Source: Phellopilus nigrolimitatus
Taxonomy: Eukaryota; Basidiomycota; Agaricomycetes; Hymenochaetales; Hymenochaetaceae
DNA length: 14,119 nt
Assembly: GCA_021029095.1 (NCBI GenBank)
Contig: JAJOHG010000561.1
Location: 1-14,119, forward strand
Reading direction: 5' to 3'
The notes under the pieces were generated by a model that saw nothing but the letters and a program-made list of their open reading frames with translations, was not told the origin of the DNA and did not search any database. This document shows, one piece after another, positions 1-6,341 of the stretch (positions within the stretch are counted from its first letter, which is position 1; each line of letters starts with the position of its first letter). The translations under genes were made by a program, and so were the position numbers.

Positions 1-142
1 CAAGCCCCCTTTCTGCTCTACACTCGAGTTCCATCTTGCCAGTTATATGCTCGCCAGAAACGAAGACATTATCAGAAAAATACAAGGATACTTTAACTTT
101 AGCATGATGGGGCGTCGCATTCATGGGCTCTGGGCGCGCCAT
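1..142 (-). CDS. Arrestin-like (Arrestin_N) protein, N-terminal fragment, runs off the left edge
   Basis: On the minus strand an open frame starts at ATG 142 or the in-frame ATG 124 and stays open to the left edge. It encodes about 47 residues including VSLYFSDNVFVSGEHITG, then KMELECRAERGL. This strand pattern, with a glycine turn after an acidic/hydrophobic beta strand, is how the first sheet of arrestin-N domains begins. Fungal arrestin-like proteins act as ubiquitin-ligase adaptors for plasma-membrane cargo, but only about 40 diagnostic residues are visible. An in-frame TAA lies upstream, between about 180 and 200, so the start must be one of these two ATGs unless there is a 5' intron. 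The promoter side is occupied by the transposon that begins near 207. Family assignment is from memory of the motif; the rest of the gene is outside the window. Confidence 0.55.
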   Translation of the reverse strand, partial: MARPEPMNATPHHAKVKVSLYFSDNVFVSGEHITGKMELECRAERGL

Positions 143-206
143 AGCGGCTCGTGGTGGACCGTGGTGAAGCAGAGCTACAATGTCCGGAAGTTACACAGGT
201 GGGTGT

Positions 207-944
207 TAGAAAGTCTATGGCCCCCCTAAATAAGGAAGGTGGTTCCCGTCTATGTCGCGTACACTCATCCCGTGCCCTCTGTTGTCATTCACCACTGCCT
301 ACAGCAGGCTGCCAGCTCGGATCACCCCCAAATGTGTTGCATCTTATGTAGTATATGTGGTGGTGCCTCTATTGGACCTGCAACCAAGCTTGAAAATATG
401 GTCAGATCTACAGCCTGCATCACATGACAGCAGTGGAAAGTGAATGGCTAATTTTGAAACAACTGTGTACACATTGTATTTTCATCATATATTTATAAAA
501 ATCCTGCTTAGTCTTAGGTGCATGTAATGATGTGGACACTCGTAGTGCTGCCGGAAGGTGAGGTCACCTTAAGGTAGATTTCACCTTACCTTATGCACTA
601 ACCATATCGGGCACCTTAAGGTACCTTAAGGTGGATGGTCTTACGTTCCCAATGCGGTTGCTAGGTCACACCGCGGGTTGCTGCCAAAATTTCCCCGCCA
701 AAACATGTGACTGATCTATGACAGAAGAACGTTCTGTCTGATGACAAACAACTCCGCGTAGTAGCGCGCGACGGCGACCTTAAGGTACCTTAAGGTGAGG
801 TGACCTTAAGGTGACCTTAAGGTGATTAAGGTGCTTACAAATCCACCTTAAGGTCACCTTCACCTTACCTTCCGGCAGCACTAGACACTCGGGAGGCGCA
901 AACGGGAACCATCTTCCTTATTTAGGGGGTGCATAGACTTTCTA
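207..944. mobile_element. Non-autonomous DNA element with 43-bp terminal inverted repeats (host of a nested hAT MITE)
   Basis: Positions 207-249 and the reverse complement of 902-944 match at 40 of 43 bases. Both begin TAGAAAGTCTATG and end GATGGTTCCCGT or GGTGGTTCCCGT. Nine further bases outside each end (198-206 against 945-953) differ only by transitions. Removing the nested element at 543-883 and its extra target copy leaves about 389 bp, a MITE size. No coding capacity is visible in 250-534. A target duplication is not clear, so the superfamily cannot be named. Confidence 0.7.
543..883. mobile_element. hAT-type MITE, 341 bp, with perfect 8-bp target-site duplication
   Basis: The ends TAGTGCTGCCGGAAGGT and ACCTTCCGGCAGCACTA are perfect inverted repeats. 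They are flanked by the 8-bp direct repeat GACACTCG at 535-542 and 884-891. An 8-bp duplication with a TAGTG/CAGTG-like terminus is the hallmark of hAT elements. The interior carries eight copies of the palindromic octamer CCTTAAGG (568, 614, 624, 778, 788, 804, 815 and 846), mostly inside CACCTTAAGGTG-like units. These resemble the subterminal repeats bound by hAT transposases. There is no transposase frame, so the element depends on a source elsewhere. The perfect duplication indicates a recent insertion. Confidence 0.88.
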
Positions 945-1074
945 GTGCTTACCAAAAGTGTCCAGTAACGGTCACAAGTGACAAACACGTTGTGTGTGCC
1001 ATCAGTCTTTTTGCGCGTCATGTACGCTTCAACCACAATACTTCAGCAAAAAATCTATGTACATAGCGGAATGA

Positions 1075-1870
1075 TGTCAGGTTCGAACCGAAAACGCTCA
1101 GCGGAGTGTGGTTCGGGTCGACCGAATTCGCGGGGACGGAGTTCGGGGGTTTCATTTGGTCGTTCGGGCTAGGCGAGAGGGCTGCCGAAGTCGACGAGGG
1201 TTCGAGCGAGCCAGTCGTTCGTGGATTGGATAGTTCGGTCACGCGTTCGTCGAGTCGGGCATGACAGGAACGCGTTCGGGCGTATTGAGAAGGGGGGAAT
1301 CAGAGAGGGAGAGCAGAAAGGAGTCCGGGGATCGGACGAGTGGGCTGAGGGACGGTTCGCTGACACTCGATACGGATGTCAGAAACGTCAATATTCAGTC
1401 TAAAGTACGAAGTACATTTTGGTGTCCTATTTATATGAAAAGACTCCTTCCCCTGTCTCTTCTCCCGGACGAGTTAATGAGTTGTCGAAACTCGCAGTTC
1501 GACTGCGGAGTGGCGTGTCCAGCACGGGGGTTGGAGAGTCGGTGTGAGCCGATCGGTGAAGCGAGTCACGTCGGCGAGTCGGGCACGTGGTTCGGCGAAC
1601 ACGGTCACATCTTCGATTCCCGACGCTTTTCGGTCGCGTCCGAACTCGGCACGTGCCCGCGGCGCGTTCGACTCGTGTTCGGGGTGCGGGCCATCTTCGG
1701 CGTTCAGCCCCCTTCGTTCGCGAACTTGGACGTCATGTGTTCGCTTGTGATCGGTTCGAGCCCCTTCATTCCATGTTCTCGGTTCGCGATTGGTTCGAGG
1801 CCTTCGGCCCGCCCGGCCCGTGGGTTCAGGGTTGTTCCTCGATCGTGTCACGAATGGTCGGATCGTGACA
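1075..1870. mobile_element. Solo LTR (796 bp) of an LTR retrotransposon
   Basis: The segment begins TGTCA (1075-1079) and ends TGACA (1866-1870), the TG..CA inverted ends typical of retroviral-type integration. It is flanked by the perfect 5-bp direct repeat AATGA at 1070-1074 and 1871-1875. The body is GC-rich and dense in GTTCG/TTCG motifs, with no protein similarity that I recognise. The open frames crossing it at 1261-1875 (+) and 1474-1923 (-) are therefore considered fortuitous. No internal gag-pol remains, so this is best explained as LTR-LTR recombination. Gypsy and Copia cannot be told apart from the LTR alone. Confidence 0.82.
1429..1438 (+). promoter_or_regulatory. Possible TATA element inside the solo LTR
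   Basis: The AT-rich stretch ATTTATATGA stands out in an otherwise GC-rich LTR and is followed about 20 bp later by a pyrimidine-rich CTTCCCCTGTCTC tract. This arrangement fits the U3/R boundary of an LTR promoter. It is inferred from position and composition only. Confidence 0.3.
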
Positions 1871-1882
1871 AATGATAGCAAC

Positions 1883-2305
1883 CACTGCGGGCATCCACTT
1901 AGAATTCCCCCATGGTGAGTCAATTAGATGTTTTATTTAATTGTGGCTTTCTCGACACATTATAGTTTAACACTTTTGGACACTTTTATCCAAATCATTT
2001 TTTAACTTTCTTATGCCTTTCTCCAAATGATATACTTAAACTTTCTTTTTGCCTTTGCCCATACAAGAAAGGCTTAACAAAGGGGTGCTTTGACAAAAAC
2101 ATGCCTTTGTTAAGCCTTTCTTGTGTGGACAAAGGCAAAAAGAAAGTTAAAGTATACTGTGTGGAGAAAGGCTTAAGGAAGTTAAAAATCAATCTGGATA
2201 AAAGTGTCCAAAAGTGTTAAACTATAATGTGTTGAGAAAGCCACAATTAAATAAAACATCTAATCAACTCACCATGGGGGGATTCTAAGTATGGCACATG
2301 CAGCG
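1883..2305. mobile_element. Foldback MITE of CACTA-like type, copy 1
   Basis: The element starts CACTGCGGGCATCCACTTAG. Its two halves are near-complete inverted repeats of about 195-200 nt each (1883-2083 against 2104-2290/2305), leaving a loop of about 20 nt at 2084-2103. Outer motifs include the CCCCCCATGGTGAGT / ACTCACCATGGGGGG pair and TTTGGACACTTTTATCCA with its complement. The right terminus after 2290 is degraded relative to copy 2, and no target duplication is detectable here. There is no coding capacity. The CACTG end and the 3-bp duplication of copy 2 suggest the CACTA/EnSpm group. Confidence 0.78.
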
Positions 2306-2563
2306 CGTTCAAGTCGTTGAGCGCTCCAATCCCAGCCAGGCTCGGCAGCACGAATCTACGCATCATAGTTAGTTAGTACTTCTAGAGAACATGGTCGTAA
2401 CTCACAGGCAGAATCATCAAATTCGCTGACCAGGTGGAGTTGGAGTAGTAGGGCGTCGTCGACCAAGCGGAGGAGGATGTGGTCAATGAAATGATGTTCT
2501 GGCACCATATTGAGCAGGACGGTACTCCAATACCCATAGCATCCATTTGGGTGGGAAAATGTC
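2306..2563 (-). other. Spacer between two MITE copies with an unidentified protein-like minus-strand relic
   Basis: This is 258 bp between the foldback elements. On the minus strand one frame is open from about 2530 to 2348 and is leucine-rich (it includes IDHILLRLVDDALLLQLHLV). After a stop, a second stretch reads RRFVLPSLAGIGALNDLNAL down to about 2295. The leucine spacing resembles the F-box/LRR-like genes that are abundant in mushrooms, but no family motif is decisive. It may be the remains of a gene broken by the flanking elements, or chance. Confidence 0.2.
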
Positions 2564-2566
2564 TAT

Positions 2567-3752
2567 CACTGTGGGCATCCACTTAGAATCCCCCCATGGT
2601 GAGTTGATTAGATGTTTTATTTAATTGTGGCTTTCTCCACACTTTATAGTTTAATACTTTTGGACACTTTTATCCAAATTGTTTTTTAACTTTGTTATGC
2701 CTTTCTCCAAATGAAATGTTTTAACTTTCTTTTTGCCATTGTCCACACAAAAAAGGCTTATCAAAGGGGTGCTTTGACGAAAACATACCTTTGTTAAGCT
2801 TTTCTTGTGTGGACAAAGGCAATTAGAAAGTTTAAGTATACTGTATGGAGAAAGGCACAACAAAGTTCAAATAAAATGATTTGGATAAAAGTGTCCAAAA
2901 GTGTTTACAGCCGTTTGCAAAAATAATGAGACTAGTCGAAAACGAAATCAGTGTTTCGTTTCCGCGGACTTAGTCAAAATCACGTCGTTTCGCATCGTTT
3001 GACATTCACCATCATATTGAACAGTGCCAGTACATTTCCCGTAGCCATTACTGCTTGCAATATGATCATATGTGTTGGTTTATACAGTTTACATCAGTTA
3101 CGAGACGACTGTACAGTGATCATTATTTCCAAAAACAAATCAAAGTGAATATTTTATCAATAAACACAGTATTCGAGAGAAGACGAAATACAATGGATGT
3201 AGCAGGGGATATGAGTAAGTGCATAGGACATTCAACTGTGGTGCAGTCGAATGTCGTCGTTGTCTGCCATCCAAATCCTCCTTGCATATACTGTATGTTG
3301 CCTTTCTGTCTAATAGTCTAAGTATCAACGGATCTCCTTAACAGCGGTTTCCATCTTTTGAAAAGAGCCCACGTGTACAATATATTATAGATGAGGGTGC
3401 TATCCTCTATCCTCTACTTTTTGTTATAGTTGAATTAATAATTGTGTTGTCAAAGAGCTTTGTTTCTCGAGCTGCAATACAGTAAATTAGGTGCAAAATG
3501 CAGACTTTTGAAATTTTGCAAGTGGCATGTAGATGCTGTTGAAGAAGAGTGATGAAACTGACAGGATGCGATTTCACTGCAGCGGACGACGCGATTTTGA
3601 CGAAGTCCACAAAATGAGAACATTGATTTTATTTTCGACCAGTCTCATTATTTTTGCAAACAGCTGTAACTATAATGTGTGGAGAAAGCCACAATTAAAT
3701 AAAACAACTAATCAACTCACCATGGGGGGATTCTAAGTGGATGCCCGCAGTG
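2567..3752. mobile_element. Foldback CACTA-like MITE, copy 2, interrupted by a nested element
   Basis: The left end, CACTGTGGGCATCCACTTAG, is complemented by CTAAGTGGATGCCCGCAGTG at the right end. The direct repeat TAT flanks the element (2564-2566 and 3753-3755), a 3-bp duplication consistent with CACTA-type transposition. Without the insertion at 2908-3666 the element is about 425 bp and aligns along its length with copy 1, including the hairpin centre near 2755-2785. The right arm resumes at 3667 with ACTATAATGTGTGGAGAAAG. No protein is encoded. Confidence 0.82.
2908..3666. mobile_element. TA-flanked Tc1/mariner (pogo-like) MITE nested in copy 2
   Basis: The ends CAGCCGTTTGCAAAAATAAT and, on the reverse strand, CAGCTGTTTGCAAAAATAAT match with one mismatch. 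They remain alignable, with increasing divergence, for about 75 bp inward. TA flanks both sides (2906-2907 and 3667-3668). Copy 1 keeps the uninterrupted sequence GTGTTAAACTATAATG at the equivalent site, which confirms an insertion with TA duplication. Ends starting with CAG plus a TA target are typical of the pogo branch of Tc1/mariner. The 759-bp body has only short open frames with no transposase motif, so it is non-autonomous. Confidence 0.82.
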
Positions 3753-3761
3753 TATGCAGCT

Positions 3762-3802
3762 CTTATCCCAATGTTTTTTTAACTTCATTATACCTTTCGC
3801 CA
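3762..3802 (+). repeat. Short third fragment of the foldback MITE
   Basis: CTTATCCCAATG followed by TTTTTTTAACTTCATTATACC and CTTTCGCC parallels the subterminal part of copy 1 at about 1987-2025 (TTTATCCAAATC, TTTTTTAACTTTCTTATGCC, TTTCTCC). It begins nine bases after the right end of copy 2, so copy 2 may have landed in or beside an older relative. The rest, 3803-4004, is AT-rich and I recognise nothing coding or repetitive in it. Confidence 0.45.
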
Positions 3803-4004
3803 GGCAATTAATTTCAACATCCTATACACCATTATCAGGCAAAGAACATCAACATTGTTGCCTCCACTTCCACATTTCAATTTTCACTAGGAAAACACTC
3901 AACACTCAAAAAAACCCTTACAGACAAAAAATGTACCATTGTACTCCCTTCCCTCCTCTTATTATAGATATAATATGTTATGCATACAGACAGTGTGGGA
4001 AAGT

Positions 4005-4087
4005 GGACCTGTAGCTCAGTGGTAGAGCGTGAGATTCCAGGTTTGGGTGTTTCCTCAAGGCCATCCGTTCAATCCGGGTCAGGTTCA
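4005..4087 (+). tRNA. tRNA-Trp(CCA)-like gene with 11-nt intron, or intact head of a tRNA-derived SINE
   Basis: The sequence folds as a complete cloverleaf. The acceptor stem is GGACCTG/CAGGTTC with one G-U pair, followed by discriminator A4087. U8 and A9 are present, and the D arm is GCTC/GAGC with loop AGTGGTA (A14, G18, G19, A21). The anticodon stem TGAG/CTCA has one A-C mismatch at its top. The T arm is ATCCG/CGGGT with loop TTCAATC. U33 precedes anticodon CCA (4037-4039), which reads the tryptophan codon. An 11-nt insertion (4041-4051) sits one base 3' of the anticodon, the standard nuclear tRNA intron position. The A box (TAGCTCAGTGG) and B box (GTTCAATCC) are present, and T5 at 4096-4100 could terminate Pol III. 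A related decayed copy nearby argues for a SINE; the intact invariants argue for a gene or a young SINE head. Confidence 0.6.
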
Positions 4088-4262
4088 GTCTTTACTTTTT
4101 CATAAGTATTGGCTAATTTCTTTTTAGAAGATCAAATTCATTTATATAGTATGGTCAGTCTATGCAGGGCAAATGCACTTGTAGCTGCAACAAGCTACCA
4201 GAGGAACAAGAATGTATAATATATATTATATCCTTCAGGAGGATTGACCATTGAGTCCGGAG

Positions 4263-4337
4263 GCAGGTGGTTGAGTCAAATGGAAGGTGTGAGATTCCAG
4301 TTTTTGGTAATGCCATCCGTTCAATCCGGGCCGGTTC
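4263..4337 (+). repeat. Decayed relative of the tRNA-Trp-like sequence (SINE-like copy)
   Basis: It shares the 12-mer GTGAGATTCCAG (4289-4300, exactly 260 bp from 4029-4040) and the 18-mer CCATCCGTTCAATCCGGG (4313-4330 against 4061-4078) with the intact copy. The D arm and intron region have diverged and the A box is poor (GTGGTTGAGTCAAATGG). Both copies are followed by a T-rich tail containing CTTTTTAGAAG and AAGTATTGG. A common 3' tail outside the tRNA part is what a tRNA-derived SINE family would show. It is unlikely to make a functional tRNA. Confidence 0.55.
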
Positions 4338-4425
4338 GTTATTTTTTTCTTTTTAGAAGTATTGGGTGCCTTAACTTGCATTTTAAATCTCATGTACGTA
4401 CAGTCAGTGTAACCGGAACGAGTAA

Positions 4426-4547
4426 ATTGAGTCACATATTCCTGTGTCACGATCACAATCCGTTCTGGCCGTCTGCATGTGCAACTCGCGATCATTGACT
4501 CACAGCGCGTCTTAAATGCTGCGAACAGGGCTTTCTAACGGCAGAGC
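4426..4547 (+). pseudogene. Duplicated promoter and first codons of MRPL33
   Basis: This stretch is a direct-repeat copy of 6252-6373. Shared blocks include ATTGAGTCACAT, CCTGTGTCACG and ATGCTGCGAACAGGGCTTTC (ATGTTGCGAACAGGGCTTTC at the intact gene). It therefore carries the 5' flank, the start codon (4516) and about ten codons (MLRTGLSNGR) of the mitochondrial ribosomal protein gene at 6342. Similarity fades after that, and the sequence runs into an adenylate-cyclase piece. The copy is clearly truncated. Confidence 0.75.
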
Positions 4548-4641
4548 GATGTCATGCATTCGGCCTATGTCTAGACCGGTGGCGGCGGCTGCTCGAGTGC
4601 GACGACCACGACCGCGACCGCGACGGATATGCTGTGCATAA
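4516..4641 (+). CDS. Chimeric 41-codon open frame: MRPL33 presequence start plus arginine-rich tail
   Basis: Translation from the duplicated MRPL33 ATG gives MLRTGLSNGRAMSCIRPMSR, then PVAAAARVRRPRPRPRPRR and a short ICCA end. The first half retains mitochondrial-presequence character (basic, hydroxylated, no acidic residues). The second half is out-of-frame translation of the captured cyclase segment. It has the MRPL33 promoter in front of it, so transcription is possible. Whether any product exists is unknown, and chance is the default reading. Confidence 0.25.
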   Translation: MLRTGLSNGRAMSCIRPMSRPVAAAARVRRPRPRPRRICCA

Positions 4642-4781
4642 TCTCGTGTCTCGTCGCTCAAGGGCTGCGCGCGGGCGTCGAGAACCTCGCGCACTAGCCG
4701 TCCTCCGCTCACTCCTACGCAAGCGCGCGTGTATTGAACCTCTCGTTTAATAATATCCAGGAGTCTCCGTACTCATTTTTT
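4579..4781 (+). pseudogene. Adenylate-cyclase leucine-rich-repeat fragment, copy A
   Basis: The plus strand reads RVLNLSFNNIQESPYSFF near 4724-4780. This matches the LRR consensus of fungal adenylate cyclases (VLNLSFNEIQELP-SFF). The preceding segment is in a shifted frame and includes RDRDGYAVHNLVSRRSR. The nucleotide sequence is an inverted copy of 5791-5986 and ends at a T-run near 4781. At least one frameshift separates the two coding stretches, and no catalytic region is attached, so it is a non-functional fragment. Confidence 0.6.
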
Positions 4782-5151
4782 GACTTTTATTTTAATTAAA
4801 TAATTAGACATTTGTGAGCACACGAGCACTGACCGGCCTCCACAGCGACTATTCCTTCAGCCCAAGAACTCTCATAGGCCTTAAGCAAGCACCCGCTCAT
4901 GAAATTCAATTTAGGACAATGTACAAGAGACCAACAAACCCAGAAAGATTTGTCTCGTCAGCCTGTTATCAGATCAGTCGTATGCCCTAAGCGACTCCGT
5001 TGTCTTCTTTCGTTAATTGTGGCAATCAAAACTGAAATATAGGTATGTAAGCGCAATAAGAGCGGTCGGACAGTCGACGGTCAAAATTGAAATTAGAGGG
5101 AAAAGAAAAGTACGCCGGAGAAAGCGCGTTGGACGTGCGGAGAAATATCGT
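4782..5151. other. Spacer with no recognised gene
   Basis: About 370 bp between the two cyclase-derived pieces. It begins AT-rich (TTTTATTTTAATTAAATAATT) and becomes mixed. A basic open frame on the plus strand (5017-5217) runs into the cyclase relic and matches nothing that I know. I see no repeat, tRNA or promoter here. Confidence 0.4.
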
Positions 5152-5986
5152 TCAATCGAGCTGGACAGTAAGACACCACTTGAGCGCGGAGAGCACGTTC
5201 TGGAACAGAGCACATAAACGCATCACCTTCCGTCTTGACCTCATAACCACCGCATAGTCGGAGCAGTCGGCGCAAGAGCTGGTTATGTAGCCGCATGGCG
5301 GTCGGCATGCCCGCGTTCGCACCCCAGAGGTGGGTCGCATTACGGATGTCCGTGAACACCAGCGCGAGACATGACCCGTTGGTGCGAAAACCTCCTGAGG
5401 AAGCTGTGAGAGCTGGACATCGCCAATGTCCTGCGTCTTCGGCTTCGGCTTGCGCGCCAGGTGGAAGTCTCTACATCGGTTAGGGAACTAACCGTCGCCT
5501 GCCATGAACGCGCCTCGAACAAGCCAGACACACTGATTACCATAATCATAGTGCTTCCGACCACACACTCATCGTTCCGGCCTCGGAACTCTGGCAGGAC
5601 GACGTCCAGCATGCCGACATGGTCTTTCTTGCCAAGCGTATCTGTGAGATCCTATGATACAACTTGCAGCTTGTTGTCGTTTAGGAACATAACAGATAAA
5701 CTCGCCAACCGATACGCAGATCCTCCGTTGGGATTATGGAGAGTTTGTTGCCGCTGAGGTAGATTTCCCTCCAATGTCGTCAAATTCCGGAAAAACGAGT
5801 ACGGCAACTCTTGGATAGAATTAAACGAGAGGCTCATTACACGCGCACTTGCGGCGCAGTGAGCGGGGGACGGCTAGTGCGCGAAATTCTCGACGCCCGC
5901 GCGGCTCGCGGCTCTTGAGCGACGAGACACGAAATTATGCACAGCGTGGTGTCCGTATCCGTCGCGGTCGCGCTCGAGCCGCCGCC
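5152..5986 (-). pseudogene. CYR1: Fragmented adenylate cyclase (Cyr1/Uac1-type) pseudogene: LRR, start of PP2C-like, catalytic start
   Basis: Read on the minus strand, the pieces occur in the native domain order. First is an LRR segment (about 5837-5652) with SLSFNSIQELPYSFFRNLTT and LASLSVMFLNDNKLQ. Second is the opening of the PP2C-like domain (about 5650-5540) with DLTDTLGKKDHVGMLDVVLP and FRGRNDE. Third is the linker [20 protein letters not shown]. Fourth is the start of the class III cyclase domain (about 5361-5152) with [27 protein letters not shown] and WCLTVQLD. Both metal-binding aspartates (FTDI and EGDAF) survive. Damage includes deletion junctions near 5655 and 5490, a 2-base insertion just before VFTDI (about 5363), a 1-base insertion near 5206, and stop codons. 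Most LRRs, most of PP2C and the C-terminal catalytic half are missing. The intact enzyme makes cAMP from ATP in the Ras/PKA pathway; this copy cannot. Confidence 0.8.
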
Positions 5987-6251
5987 CTCGTCGGTGCTCA
6001 TGCCCATGTCCGTGCCCATGTCCGTGCTCAGGCTGGTGAAGGAGATCGTGCCGAGAAGGAACGTCGAGAGCGTGCTGGGCAGGGTTGAGATGCGGATCGA
6101 GCGCGGACGGGGCGAATAATGACTGTAACTGATACGGGAGGGTGTGCCTGTGTGTGGAGGGCGGCACCGTGAGCAATGAAACTCCGTGGTCAAGGTAGAT
6201 GCCGGCGAGGCTGGTGCTCGAGCTCGAGCGCAGTAGATAGTTCGTTTGCAT
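5987..6251 (-). other. Possible upstream continuation of the cyclase relic; includes a short tandem repeat
   Basis: The minus strand keeps long open stretches in two frames (Ser/Thr- and His/Gly-rich) upstream of the LRR fragment, but no LRR consensus can be read. Around 6000-6030 there is a short tandem of CCCATGTCCGTG-like 12-mers, which explains the GHGHGHGH reading. It may be decayed cyclase LRR sequence or simply GC-rich low complexity. The junction with the MRPL33 5' flank is at about 6252. Confidence 0.25.
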
Positions 6252-6341
6252 ATTGAGTCACATAATCCTGTGTCACGGTCACAATCTGTTTTGACCGTCT
6301 CTGCAAGTGCACCTGCGGTCATTCACGTTAACAGCTCACAC
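6252..6341 (+). promoter_or_regulatory. 5' flank/promoter of MRPL33, the part shared with the upstream duplicate
   Basis: The 90 bp before the ATG contain TGAGTCACAT (an AP-1/Gcn4-like TGAGTCA core) and TGTCACGGTCAC. Both blocks are also present in the duplicate at 4426. Conservation here reflects duplication, so it does not by itself prove function. No clear TATA box is seen. Confidence 0.35.

Noticed and set aside
543..883. Regularly spaced CCTTAAGG units resembling a CRISPR-like or satellite array
   Set aside because: Spacing is irregular and all lie inside one TIR-bounded element with an 8-bp target duplication, so they are part of a MITE.
1261..1875. 204-codon plus-strand open frame and overlapping 149-codon minus frame
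   Set aside because: Both lie almost wholly in the solo LTR, are products of GC-rich TTCG-repeat sequence, and show no protein motif.
2951..3321. Open frames of 65 and 88 codons inside the TA-flanked element
   Set aside because: No DDE or helix-turn-helix motifs and no coding bias; not a transposase.
5837..6322. 161- and 125-codon minus-strand open frames and a plus-strand RA-rich frame
   Set aside because: They arise from GC-rich cyclase-derived and promoter DNA; frames disagree with the LRR reading and compositions are low complexity.
6246..6341. N-terminal extension of MRPL33 by 32 codons
   Set aside because: The frame opens at TTG, the region is promoter-like, and the duplicated copy shares the downstream ATG; 6342 is the better start.
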